The position numbers and the translations under genes were made by a program. The notes under the pieces were generated by a model. That model ran no database searches. It was not told where the DNA came from and worked only from the letters and a program-made list of their open reading frames with translations. A stretch of DNA of 64,000 bases. It comes from Thalassia testudinum. Its lineage: Eukaryota > Streptophyta > Magnoliopsida > Alismatales > Hydrocharitaceae. The stretch is taken from the NCBI GenBank assembly GCA_037157565.1, contig JAZHRO010000073.1, forward strand, positions 91,676,001-91,740,000, written 5' to 3'. Positions within the stretch are counted from its first letter, which is position 1, and each line of letters starts with the position of its first letter. Positions 32,549 through 44,673 of this stretch are shown one piece after another.

Positions 32549-34749
32549 TGATAGGAACCGTTCTCACGCGTTTTGAAAGTCGCTGGAATCGTAGTATAGT
32601 TGCATAAAAACGTTCGTCAAAAAATGATTTCTAAAGATAACGAGACTTTGAGTCCCGGTCGTTCGTCTCTGGGAGGCGTTTGTTTTACTTTTGAAATTGA
32701 TCTTTTTTACCGCTCTACTTTGTTTAGAATTGCATGTCGGTTAGTGATTATTACGTATTTAGGTATGACATGCTTAGTTATAAGAATATTAAAAGTTAGA
32801 AATAGGCAACATTAATCACGCAAAAGATAATAGCAACCATTAAGCTCATGGTGATTTCAAACAGATTGAGATATATATAAATATAAATGCATTTTTCATT
32901 CATTCAGTTGTTTGCAACAAGAACTATAGAGGAAAGCTTGTACATAAATGCTTGGAATTTAAATCTAGATAACAAAAAACGACTGCATACAAGAATCAAT
33001 GGGGGGATTTTGCATGCATCATTGGGGGAGAAGTAAGACTACACTATTAAGCAGTAATAAAAGCAGTAAATATCATGAAGAGCATAAACTAAATCTAGCA
33101 GAATAAAGGGCATTCAGGGGTGGTCCCCGATGGCCTTGGAGTGGTCAAGAGAAGAATGAGGGGTGGCCAATGTAGCTTAGGCCGACCCTTGGAGAGAGGG
33201 AGGAGTGATCCATCATCCCGACATGATGTCCTCCATGGTGGTGGTAGTGAGCTCGTGGAGGTGGAGTGGCTAGCTAAGTGGAGGTGGCGTTAATGGCACC
33301 AATGGAGTGAATTTGCCAAGGAAGTGAATTGGGGTGTTTGGCCGCCCAAGGGGTCTTTTTATAGACCCAATGTCTTCTCTCTAGAGAGGTGTAGAACTCT
33401 CTAGAGAGAGTCCAAGAGTGGCTGGCCACATGTGGGTGGAGGTAGTCTTTGAGATCCAAAAATTGTGGATCTCAATTTGAATGCCTCTTGGTTGCTAAAT
33501 TTGGCAACTAAGAGGTGGCGCCATCTCAAGAGATCTCTAGAGAATTCTAGAGAAGTGTGTGTACGTGAATGGGTGTGTGTGTGTGTGTGTGTGTGTGGTC
33601 ATGCTCTATGTGGCTAGGTGTCTTAGTTTAGGTCCTAAGGGGTTTGGGTTGGTGTAGGTCTTGAATTAGGGTTACAAACCCTAATTGCTAAGGGGAAAAT
33701 GCAATTAAACTTAACCTAAGTTTAATTGAATGAGTGTGAACCTAATTGAGAGTAGAATAACTCAATTAGGTTGGGTTTAGGTCAATTGGACTCTCACCAA
33801 ATCCAATTAAACTTGTGTGGGTTGAGATCTAAGCTCAATTGGACTCAATGAGTCCAATTGACTTAGGTGAAGGTAATTGACTTGATCTAAGTTAATTGGG
33901 TTTGGTGAGGACCTAATTAGGTTCTTAGGTAGGTCTAGAGGTGATGTACTAGGGTTAGGACACCTTAATTTAGGTTCCTATGGGGTTGGGATTAGGTCTA
34001 GGGAGCTAGAGATCCAAGACCAAGACTTGAATCTCAAAACAGGGACTGGAGACCAGTATCAGACGTCCAATAATAGGATCAGATGACTTATACTCAAAAA
34101 TCAGAAGTCCAGACTTCAGTTCTGGACGTCCAATTTGAGTTAGGGGGAAATCAGGGTTCTGTTTTGGGTACTCTGCAGAAATTAGACGTCTGACAAAGTG
34201 TCTGGACGTCCAATAACACTGCAGAAGTGGGTTTGAGGTGTGTGAGAGATGGCTAAGGGTCCTAGACATCCTATAACTTATCTGGATGTCCAGATAAGGG
34301 CTGGAACTAGGGTTTTAAGGTTTCGTAGGGTGTTGTGACCTAATCTAAGGGTGGCTAAGGCTTGGGGAAGTCTCTAGGCTATCCTAGGGCTAGGATGGAC
34401 CTAAGATCTTCACATTTTACTGCTTTATTCCTACTTAATAGAATAGCAAACCTTTAACTGCCTTACATTATTGTTCCTATATCTAAACTAATCCTTCTGC
34501 TCCAGTTCTGCTACAACTCCCGTTATTTCAGATCCAGCTTCAGATCCTGCTCCGGATCTAGCTCCAGATCTGCTTATTCCTGCAATCAACATAATGCACT
34601 TAATCAGCACATTATAACATTATTTTATGCATAGCTAAAGGAAAGCAGTAAAGATGCAAATAATGCTTATGCGTGCATGAATTTCCCTAACTTATGCTAA
34701 GTTCTAGCCTAATCTAGGTCAATTAAGACCTATGATTGCTGCGCAATCA
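32549..34749 (-). mobile_element. D: 2.2 kb solo LTR inserted in the B reverse transcriptase
   Basis: TGATAGGAACCG..GCGCAATCA with a perfect 5-bp duplication GATGT (32544-32548 and 34750-34754). It is the same family as the D' LTR, whose PBS shows minus orientation. Read that way it begins with the 7-bp hairpin TGATTGC/GCAATCA (34733-34749). Also present are the U5 block GTCGTTCGTCTCTGGGAGGC (32658-32677), GTCGCTGGAATCGTAGTATAG-like sequence at 32579-32599, a GT microsatellite (33573-33597), and a cluster of GACGTC palindromes (34060-34290). No coding capacity. Confidence 0.9.
33573..33597 (+). repeat. GT microsatellite in D
   Basis: About twelve uninterrupted GT units. Confidence 0.9.
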
Positions 34750-34754
34750 GATGT

Positions 34755-35237
34755 ATGCTGGCAATATTCCATGATATGGTGGGTGACTTTCTTGAGGTCT
34801 TCATGGATGACTTTTCAGTCTTCAGACCTTCATTTGATGATTGTCTTGCCAACCTGACCCGTATCCTTAGGAGATGTATTGATGTGAACCTCCTACTTTC
34901 TTGAAAAGAGTCATTTTATGGTACACGAGGGAATTGTTCTCGGGCATATCATCTCCGATAGGGGTATTGAGGTTGATAGAGCTAAGCTTGATGTGATTGC
35001 TGATTTACCTGTGCCTAGCTCTGTCAAGCAAATCTGCTCCTTCCTAGGACACGTCGATTTCTATAGGAGATTCATCAAAGACTTCTCCAAGATTTCTAGA
35101 CCCTTAACTCATCTCCTATCGACCGACGTGCCCTTTGATATGGGCCCCAACTCCATATGAGCATTCACGCAACTTCATGATGCTGTCACCAAGGCCCCTA
35201 TTCTCCAGCCACCTGATTAGTCCTCGACTTTGAACTC
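34755..35237 (+). pseudogene. pol: Reverse transcriptase of B, 3' part
   Basis: Directly after the GATGT duplication comes MLAIFHDMVGDFLEVFMDD; the catalytic FMDD is at about 34800-34811. A stop near 34902 precedes HEGIVLGHIISDRGIEVDRAK (34918 onward) and SFLGHVDFYRRFIKDFSKI. The frame ends at TGA 35158-35160; a short linker with stops leads to RNase H. Confidence 0.88.
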
Positions 35238-36294
35238 ATGTGTGACGCTTTCGACCATGTAGTTGGAGCCATCCTAGGACAAAGACACGATCGACACCCC
35301 TTCATGGTGAACTACGCCAGTAAGACGTTGGATGAGGCCCAACGTAATTATACAACCACTGAGAAAGAACTACTAGCGGTCGCCTTTTGGTTGGAGAAAT
35401 TCCGCTCGTACCTTTTTGGCTCGCATGTTTATTATATTCACTGACCACGCGGCCATTCGCCATCTCATGCACAAGAAGGATGCCAAGCCTAGACTGATTC
35501 GTTGGATCCTTCTGCTCCAAGAATTTGACCTTAAGATCCGTGATAAGACTGGAGCCCAGAATGTTGTTGCTGATCATCTCTCGAGACTGGACCCTGACCA
35601 CATTAGACTTATCCTACTGATCAATGAGGTTTTTCCCGATGAGCACCTATTGGCAATTAATGTGGCAAGTGGATCTTGGTATGCCGACATTGCCAATTAC
35701 CTTGCTTTTGGTTCCCTTCCACGTGGCTGGCCTAAAAACCAGCGTGAGCGTCTCATCGTAGAAGCAATGTATTATTTCTGGGATAATCCACTAGTTTTTC
35801 GAATAGGTGCTGACCAGATCATTCATCGCTATATTCTTGATAGCGAATTCCCCAGTGTGCTATCCTTCAGCCACGATCAGGCCTACGGAGGCCATTTCTC
35901 TGGGAGGAAAACTGCAGCTAAGGTGTTGTTGTGCGGTTTCTTTTGGCCCTCTCTTCACCAATATGTACACAATTATGCCAAACATTGCACTAGGTGCCAG
36001 TCGTTAGGGTCAATGTCACGTCGTGACATGATGCCCTTGCAACCCATCCTAGCTGCCGAAGTCTTTGACATTTGGGGAATTGATTTCATGGGTCCCTCTC
36101 CTCCTTCCAACGGCTTTGAGTACATCGTCATTGCTATTGATTATGTTTTGAAATGGATCGAGACTATTCCCACATGCCATGCTGACCATGTCGTTTCTAC
36201 TCGATTTGTCAAAGACCACATTTTTGCACGCTTTGGGATCCCTCGAGCCATTATCTCTGATGGAGGAAGTCATTTTACCCATGCTTCTTTCTGA
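35238..36294 (+). pseudogene. pol: RNase H and integrase core of B (best-preserved pol part)
   Basis: 35238-35444 reads MCDAFDHVVGAILGQ, YASKTLDEAQRNY and [12 protein letters not shown] (RNase H). A one-base shift near 35430 leads into an open frame to 36294: TDHAAIRHL, an ADHLSR end of RNase H, then integrase. The zinc-binding HHCC is intact (SHDQAYGGH .. HCTRC), and the first two catalytic Asp residues are present in GIDFMGP and SDGGSHF. It stops at TGA 36292 just before the third catalytic region. Integrase inserts the DNA copy into the genome. Confidence 0.88.
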
Positions 36295-36963
36295 GCACTT
36301 CTGAGGAAATATTGAATCCACCATCGCATCACATCACCATATCATCCTCATACGAACAGCCAGGCTGAGGTGTTGAACTGGAAAATCAAGCAAATTCTCC
36401 AGAAAATGGTTCGTTCTGACCGTAAGGATTGGTCCGACAAGCTGATAGATGCACTTTGGGTGTATCGGACCGCCTTCAAGGCTCCCATTGGTATGTCTCC
36501 TTATAGAATCATTTATGGGAAGCCTTGTCATTTGCCCATGGAGTTGGAGCACTGTGCTTATTGGGCGGTTCGCCAATGTAACCTTGACCCAGACCTGTGT
36601 GGTTGAGAAAGGAAACTCCAACTCCAGGAGCTAGAAGAGCCCCGTCGTGAAACCTATGATTCTGCCTTAACTTTCAAGCAACGTACTAAGGCCTTTCACA
36701 ACAGCCGAATTCGACGGAAGGAATTTGAGCCATCTCAGCAAGTTTGGCTTTACAATGCCCGGCTCAAATTCTTTCCAGGGAAATTGAAGTCCAAGTGGAC
36801 TGGTCCCTACTTGGTCTCAAGACCATTTCCCAACGGGGCCGTTGAAATTGAAGATCCCAAATCTGGGCATAAATTTACGATCAATGGGTAGTGGTTAAAA
36901 CCCTATCTTACTCATGAACCTGCCCCCGTTGGTGAAACTGTTGCCCTGCTGGAGGGTAACTAA
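36295..36963 (+). pseudogene. pol: Integrase 3' part of B with GPY/F-type end
   Basis: After the stop at 36292 and another near 36313, the catalytic Glu region is seen as QAEVLNWKIKQ, then ALWVYRTAFKAPIGMSPY (36370-36606; TGA). After that stop come VWLYNARLKFFPGKLKSKWTGPYLV (a GPY/F module), PNGAVEIEDP and a terminal acidic tail, ending at TAA 36961. The catalytic Glu is kept here but replaced by Lys in C. Confidence 0.82.
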
Positions 36964-36991
36964 CTTCGTGCCTCACTCTGAGTTCAGTTGG

Positions 36992-37028
36992 GGACGTTAA
37001 ATTCAGTGCTCGTTGGGAGGCACCCCAG
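36992..37028 (+). promoter_or_regulatory. Post-pol motif of B
   Basis: GACGTTAAATTCAGTGCTCG then TTGGGAGGCACCCCAG, about 30 bp after the integrase stop; stem TGGG/CCCA. Confidence 0.65.
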
Positions 37029-38352
37029 CAACACTCCTCCACTATCACTTACACAATTCCATGTCACATCACTTCGCACTTCTTTACTTTTCACTTCACC
37101 ACCCACAATCCACCCACCCTACCACCCTGCTATATACCTTGCACATCAGCTCTCGCCGCCTGATCCTTGGACCTTGCTTTACCCTGCATGCATATGAGGA
37201 CATAGCATCATTTGGCTTGGAGAGGTGGATAGGCATCCAGAGGATCTAGGTATTATATGGTATCATGCAGCTTCCATTATATATATCCATCTATAAATAT
37301 GTATATAGCCTATTAAGAAAAAAATGGGTGTTTAGTAATGATCTAAAGGCTGAAACAAAAAAAATACAATAAGTGTTTATGGATATTCAACCATTGTTTT
37401 AAAGACTTTCCACGCCAAAGAAGCTTGATTCTCTCAGGCTTGGCTTAATTCACTTGAGCATTGATAGGATAGATCAGAATCTCTCCTAAGGACGTATTCT
37501 TGTACCTGTGTCACTAGTATAGGATTCGTTGGTTTGCTTCTACTTGAGAGCCTAAGTAATCTTGGTTCACACTACAAATATCAAGAAAGATTAGGTGAAC
37601 ATAAGATCCAACCCTAGTGTTCATTAGGGAAGGTGGAGTCCTTACCTGTGCGCGTAGGTAGACTTTTCTCCTACGTTTTAGTCATGTGTCTAGGAGAAAC
37701 TCTTTCAACCAAAAAGGTACTCTCCCACCAAAAATGTGTGCTCCTCCAAATAAAGTTGTAAGAGATATACTAACACTTGTTTTGAAAACAAAAAAAAAGA
37801 GAAGAAAATCTTACAAATAAGTTAGTATATCTTTCAAATGTCTGTAAATTATCCTCCCTAAAAAAATTTTCTGGGCACGTTACAAATACCCTGTTTCTAC
37901 CATATATTCTTTGAGCCACAAAAGCAATAAAATGAGGGTTGAGTTTTCCATCATCTTTTTAAGGGTCAATCCGAAGACATGAGCTGAAACTGGGACCAAC
38001 CTGCACTTAGAAATTCTTGAAACCCTGGGCTTGAGCCTTAATGTTCATCTGGTCAGTCTTGATCCTTCACTATGCACAAACCATAATCTCTTGAGCTCTC
38101 GAGTATGGCAAAACCTTCTGAGTCTTGGAAATCATACTTAAGTTTTAAATATCAAGAGTCCAGGTTAGTCGAGAGATGGTCTATGTCATGTAAGACTTAA
38201 AGTACTGGTAGTCTTCTCTGCAATTGGTTCTCACGATATCCAACAAATAAACACACCCATGTTGCTTCAGAAAAAAATCTTCAGCTTAAGATCATTTCTA
38301 GAAACAATACAAAATGTTTTACTAGGGACTAGAAAAAGATAGTCATGGGGTA
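37029..38352 (+). other. 3' non-coding region and PPT of B
   Basis: No gene. It ends in the polypurine tract GATAGTCATGGGGTA (38338-38352) directly before the 3' LTR; the upstream GGGACTAGAAAAA phrase is shared with A1 and A2. I do not see the internal GCATGGGGGG tract found in A and C. Confidence 0.65.
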
Positions 38353-39933
38353 TGTTTGCACAGCAAAAATACACCAGTAAATATGTCATCTTGTGTTATT
38401 TCCTAGCAATGCCATTGCATTTTATATAGCTGTAGTTGCATTTGTAAATAGACGCCTACATGCATTTTTAAAGAGGGGAGGAGAGTGAGAATAATTGTCA
38501 TCTATTAATTAACATCTTCATGAAGTGCTGCAATACAATTTCACCATTTTCATTTCTTTATTAGCTTTGAATTCTTCTCTCTCGCGCAGCTGAAGGGCAT
38601 GGGGCATGCACGCCTCTTCGCGCCTCACCTCCTGCCAACAGCATGGTAGGAGGTGCATTGCCAACAGCATGGCTGGGCATACCCTCGCCTCTTTATAACC
38701 CCTTGCTCTCTCCTTTGTGCGAGGCCCTTGGATACACCTTCAGACACCTTCATTTCCACCGACACCCTGAGCCAACCTCCTCCCCTCTCCTTCTCCATAC
38801 ACAATATCTCTTCTCACTGAGAAGGGACACACAGTGGGTAGGACAAAACCCACAGTGGACTCACACCACCACTGTGAGTTCCACCACCGCCCAGCTCTTT
38901 CGTAAGCAGGTGGGCATGGTGGATTCACCGTTCATTTTTACTGCCGTTGTCTTCTCTGCCATTGCCAGAGCTTCAAGCACAGAAGCTCCAGTAGCTCCGC
39001 ACGCCTGCCTACAAGCCACCGCCGGCCACCGCACGCCCACCTACAGGACGTGCGCATCTTCTTTCCACGCACGCAGAATCGACTACTACCGGTCCCCAGA
39101 CAGCACACGCAATGTAGCACACTGTAGCGCACGGTCTGTGCGACACTGTAGCCACCGGCTCGCTTCTCACTTAGTCGGTGGCGTCGCTCTCTCTCTCTCT
39201 TCGGTGCTACCCGCTCCAGTCGGTCGCCCGTACTCGCCCGCACCTTATTGCACCGGTGCAACCACGCATGAAGATGCACAGCGCTGCGCAGTGTGCTACA
39301 CCGCACGCATCGCACCGGCGCAACCGCACACAAAGAGAGCGCTGCGCTTCCCAGCGCACCACGCGTGCGCGCCCTTCTGCGCCATTGTACCAATGCAACC
39401 GCGCACCAGATGACGACTTATCTGCTGCACTTCCCTCTCCCGCCTGTACACACACACACTTGTACACACGCACTCGTACACTTACGCACACACTGGTACA
39501 CACTCACACACACCCTTATATGCTCACACACACACATATATTTATATATCCACTCACCTATATATATATCTATATACATATATAACTACATATATAAATA
39601 TAGTTATAAATATATACATATATATATACATATATATATACAAATATATATATATACACATTTACATATCTATGTATATATATATATATATATATATGTT
39701 TAGATATATATCCACCTACCCATATCCATATATACAGTTCACCACCCATACTCCCTTGCAATAGTCCCTCCACCGCACATCATATCGCGGGAATATCTTC
39801 ACCAGTTGCTGATATTCCTCGATATCTGTGCAAAGCAAGCGCTTACACACACACTCCCACACATCCGCTCACACTCATGCGGCACTCCGTCTTGTTGGTT
39901 GCGTCTTGCTGGACATGGACCAACTTGACAATG
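38353..39933 (+). repeat. 3' LTR of B, first part
   Basis: TGTTTGCACAGC.. colinear with 25010-26706, including TTTATAAC 38692-38699, the GCACCGGTGC array (39250-39415), the microsatellite (39450-39710) and the stem-loop 39789-39819. It stops at CTTGACAATG, where A2 inserted; the match continues at 54321 (CTGTGCTACATTCC). Confidence 0.87.
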
Positions 39934-42674
39934 TGTCATGAGAGCCTCATCATGAGCCCTAACTAGCTCAATTTAACCTAAGAAAGAGAATAAGAGCTCC
40001 TACATAACCTGGAGAAGGACTTAATTCAAGGAATAAGTGTTCTGAGAAGAAAACATGAAGTAAAGGTTAAAACTGCAATTTTACCATTGCAATACATAAA
40101 TGGGATTTCTCAAATGCAAAACATAGGTTAAATAGTCTGAATAAGATAAAAAGTGGGTTCGTTCAGTCAGAAATGGGTTCATGTGCAATATAGGAATTAA
40201 ATGACATTCTGTAACCCTAAAACAGACCCACTTAATTCAACAAGGTTTTGGTCAGAATAAAAATCAACTAAACCCTCTAAAATTCATGGAAAAATATCCC
40301 TTAGGGTTTAGAACCTTCAAATTGGCCTTTGGAACCTATTTTGACCTATATTGGGGTCCTAACTCATTAATTGACTTAATTTAGGTTTTTATGCAAAATG
40401 ACCAATCAATCGTAGTCAAACCTAAAATCCAACTCACCATTGGATTTCTTAGGTCTAAATTAGGTTTGTACCAATATTTGGCCCTAAGGGGAGGTCATCA
40501 TGACCTACTTTGCAAGATAGTACACCCAATTACATTTTGGCCCCTACCTTTTGAAAACCATTGCACAGACCCCCCTAACTTCCTCGCCACTCTTACAAAC
40601 ATGTCCCTCCGCCATTCATGGGGAGAAATCCTACTCCACTGAGGAATGGAGGGGGAGTACTCCCTGATTCCTCAAAGATCTCCTCCCAGATTTGGAAGGG
40701 AGATTCTTTGAGGAATTCCCTTCCATCTGAGCTCAATCCTAATCTCTGATTTGCACCCAATCTCTCAGGCGAACGCACGAGAGATTTGGGTCTCTAACTG
40801 ATTCCATCTCTGGCGAGGATTTGCACACTTGGAAGCTTGTCTTCCAAGCACAGGAACCCCTGCCAGCATCTATAAAAGGATCCTCAACCCTGGCCACACC
40901 TCCTCAGCTCGACTTGGCCAGAGATTCACCCCACTTTCATCTTCTTCTCCTTCGGCCAAGTAGTCCAGTGAGCTCTGGTGAGCCTCCCTCTTGTTTCCCA
41001 TCGCTCTGCCACAATACCAGTGGCAGAGCTATCCTTACCATCATCCTCTGCATCGCACAACACCCACGCGAGCATCTCTAGCCCCGTCGTCACCGCCGTT
41101 TCCCTCCACTAGACGTCGTCTTCTCCGGCAATAGTAGGTACTGCCAGTTGCCATCTCTCCCACTTCATCCACTCAATTAGGTTAGACTTACTCCTCTCTA
41201 TCCCCTCTTCAGTTCCCCTCAATCTATTTCACAAATTACCCCTCGATTGCCACTGTCCACCGCCATCTTCCCCATCTCCGGCCAACCTCCGGCGAGACGC
41301 ATCTGTCACTCCACACCTCCACACGTCTCACCACCAACCTCTTCACCTCCACCATCAACCACTGAACATTTTCCACTCACTCACAAACCGCCTACACCTC
41401 CCTAAACACCCCCCTACCTAACCCATAAGCTCGGCCACAGAGAGACCTAGGCACACACGCCTAGGCCACCCCGCAGCCTACCGTCTATCGTCCCACCTTC
41501 ACCTTGACACGATGAAGCTTCCCATGTATTTTAATGGGGCCACCAGGTCATATTCATGTGTGGCAGATCTGAGCACCAGCCGCCATTAGCGACGGCTCGA
41601 GAAGGTCGCAAGCTTGCTCTAGGCTGAAGCAATCCAAGGTCCCAGGACCAGAAGGCTTGGGTTGGTCTCGTGCATTCATCTGTCCAGGCAATTAGCGCTA
41701 CGAGGCCTCCAACTGCAGCAATTGGAAGAAGGAGCTCCTGCGGGTGAAAGCGCAAAAGCGGGTGGGACATTAGTCCTACCTCATGAATGCAGGAGTGAGG
41801 CACATAACATAAGTTGATTTTGTGTTTTACTCTATTCGCCTCGAGACACATGGGGTGAGGTCCCTCACCCTTACCACGCCTCATCCCCGACACACCCCCA
41901 CAGACCTGGCACCCCGACCCGACTAACCTACCGAGCACTCCTCACACACCACACCCATGCCGGTGCACCTAGACTCGGGCACGCGACCGACCAGATTACC
42001 CGGCTCTGGGAGAGCGTACCGAAGAGAGATACATAGAGAGAGAGAGATGCACAGGGAGGGTAGAGGAATAGGTTTTGCTGTGTAGTGATTGTGCAGGAAA
42101 AGGAAGCTAAGGGAGGAAGAGGCTCAGCAAGAGAAGGAAAGGAAGAAGGACTTAGCCACTGCAAGAGAAGTCAGAAGTGAAGAAAGTTGTAGCTGAAGCC
42201 AAGGCCTAGTGAAGCGAGAAGAGAAGGAAGAAAGAAAATAAGAGAAGGCAGAAGAGAAGCAACTGAAGCAGAGATAGAAAGAGAAGAAAGAAGAAGGAAG
42301 AAAAAATGAAGATCAAGGCAGAGAGGAACTGTGAAGAAGGGAAAGAGAAGGAAGAAGAAGAAGAGAAAGCTGCAAGGAGAAGAATAAGAGGCCATCATTT
42401 AAGACATCTGATCCTATGATCAGACGCCCAACTCTTTTATTTTTGCCATAAATTTAATTCTTAAACTTTTGCATTTATATTTTGAATTAAGTTTTGAGTA
42501 ATTCTAAGTGTTCAATTACATTATTGAGATTAGTGAATAAATTTCATTTGCTCTTTGTGTTCGACCACAGATACTTAGATTTTCAAGTAATAAATTCTTA
42601 TTTGTTGTGAATGCTTGGTCACCTATACTACAATGCAACTGATTTAAAAAAAACATGATCAAGCACTGCTAATA
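39934..42674 (+). repeat. 5' LTR of A2
   Basis: TGTCATGAGAGCCTCATCA at the start (two extra bases in the terminal hairpin), GCTAATA at the end. Palindrome 40760-40785 (two mismatches), TATAAAAG 40871-40878, purine tract 42005-42390, GTCTGATC..GATCAGAC-like sequence near 42405, U5 block near 42550, CTATACTACAATGCA 42623-42637. Confidence 0.87.
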
Positions 42675-42677
42675 TTT

Positions 42678-42695
42678 TGGCGCCGTTGCCAGAGA
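42678..42695 (+). other. Primer-binding site of A2 (tRNA-Asp type)
   Basis: TGGCGCCGTTGCCAGAGA matches 16 of 18 bases of the tRNA-Asp 3' complement, with the first 13 exact. Confidence 0.85.
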
Positions 42696-43619
42696 GCAAC
42701 ACGCAATTTATCACTAGTCTCTATATTCTTTTTTATCATATTGAACACTAACTTGCCCTACTTTGCTTTGTTGTGATCTTGCAAGGTATTTCATGAGAAG
42801 ATCCCTCTCGCAAGTGAACTACTCCAGGGCAGGTAATTTCTTTTCTTCCTTAAACCATCCCCTAATCCTTGAAAGACAAAAGGAAGTAATTAATTTAGGA
42901 ATCAATTGCCTTCTTTCTATAGTAATCACCATCTTTAAGGCAAACGTTTCCTGATTTTGTGAAAAGTTTTCAAAACATATTGAAGTTGGAGTGATTTTTT
43001 TAGATGCTATCCCACAAAATTCTTGTGCTTAATAGAAATCACGCTTAATCTCTGCGGACAACACACTTCTTGCTTTTAAGTCCAAAGAGAACTTTTGTGC
43101 AAAAGAGGATTGGAAATAGAACCAAATTAGGGTTTCTACAGTAGGGTCTTGGAGTGATAGTTCACACATGCCTATATAAAAGGAAAGAAACCCTCCCGCA
43201 TCAGTGTGCTACCCAAGCCCTTGATTGAAGAAATCTAAACAAGACAAACCCTAAAAAAAATTTGATCTCTAAAATCACTTGAATCTTAAAATCTTGGACC
43301 TAATAAACTGGGAATAAAATCAGGGTGGTCTCTAGGTCCAAAGCCTAGCATCATTCTGCCATCTTTAGGACAGGTCAGGTGAAGTTGACCCCTTGGGTCA
43401 ACTAACCTCCAAATTAGGTCACAACATCAAAGCAGCTAAGTTCAAGTGAAAACCCTAAAGCGCCTTTGAAATAAAAGTGGTAGACTTAAGAGGTCAAGGT
43501 CCCCATTCTGGTCTACCTAGAATCTTAGTGACAAGAGAGGTTGGGTGGGGGAAACCCTATAACCCGTGGGGATGCTCTACCGTGTAGGGGTCTTTGCGGG
43601 ACTCTTCTTCTCTGGCTAC
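42696..43619 (+). other. Leader of A2, first part
   Basis: Non-coding, aligned with 9421-10344 of A1. The leader resumes after E at 47834 (CCAGGTAATTC) and ends at the acidic ORF. Confidence 0.7.
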
Positions 43620-43667
43620 TGATGGTGTAATGATTGTAAATGTTTGTTGGTAATAATTGTTGATCAT

Positions 43668-43725
43668 GTCGTTGTAGTATAGGGTGTATAATATAACATT
43701 AAGGATGTCGTATAGTGGTGAGTAT
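43668..43725 (+). other. Two fragments like the 5' half of tRNA-Asp in E
   Basis: GTCGTTGTAGTATAG (43668-43682) equals the first 15 bases of plant tRNA-Asp from memory. GTCGTATAGTGGTGAGTAT (43707-43725) equals its start through the D-arm with five bases missing. There is no anticodon arm or 3' half, so this is not a tRNA gene. On the element's own (minus) strand they are complementary to the tRNA. Confidence 0.65.
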
Positions 43726-44110
43726 GGGTGAGTTCCAGTCATTACAACCATTATTATCGTTTGCTTATTTATCTAATTTTTACTGGTTTTGTTCCAGGTC
43801 GTTCTCTGGGAGGCAATTTATTGAATTTAATTCGGTCACTCTTTGATTATCTCCAAAATTGTCTTCTTATTCAAAAATAAACTTTACATTTAAAGAATGA
43901 ATGAATGTTTTATTTACCTAGTTACTAAGAAGTGCTTGCAAAAATGCTAACTATGAACAAGCATCAAACAATCCAATATTATACTCTAAACTATGTATTT
44001 ACAAGTTATACTATTAACACTAATATGTTAGTTCATACTACATTAGGATACCATAGTGTAAAAACTTAACTTACTAGTCATTTATTTATAGTGACATATA
44101 TATCAGTTTT

Positions 44111-44200
44111 AGTGACAGATATAAACGTCGCTAAAGCTCAGAAAACACTATATACAACCTAAAGAAGCAAACTGAGGTCTTTAGCGACATTTATAGTGTC
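44111..44200. repeat. Foldback in E with TTTAGCGAC-type arms
   Basis: GTGACAGATATAAACGTCGCTAAAG (arm, 44111-44135) and CTTTAGCGACATTTATAGTGTC (44179-44200) pair imperfectly around about 43 bases, resembling the end of a small inverted-repeat transposon. Confidence 0.5.
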
Positions 44201-44673
44201 GTTTTATTCTGTTAGTAATTATGTGGGTTTAATTTTACATATGTACAGAGTCTTTTCTGTTGTTATCTCGTGTTATCTCTTTTTTTTTTTTTTTTAAGTC
44301 GTCTGTCCTTTCATTTTGTTCTGTGTAGTCTTTCAGAGGCTGCGGTGGAGAGTCCTTAGTGTAAAATGTGTTTAATTAGCGGGCGCGCTTTTCGAGGGAT
44401 ACACAGCACCCTTAGGGTGGGACCAGACCTCTACTAAGCGCGCCCTAATCTCAGATTAGGTGCTTAATTACGTTTTCGTATCAGCGCAGGGCCTCAGCCC
44501 AACGCCTTCAATAAGTTCGCACACACTCGGGCTCCCAGCCCCACATAGGAAGCACGCATTCAGTATTCAGCACATATCAGAATCGGGTTATCGGATCAGA
44601 CGGAATAGGTGAAGTTTCGGGCGCCCGGCGCCATGACGACTAACTAAGCTATAGCATAAATTCTATTTACATA

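Noticed and set aside
43668..43725. tRNA-Asp gene
   Set aside because: Only 5'-half fragments; no anticodon arm, T-arm or acceptor 3' strand.
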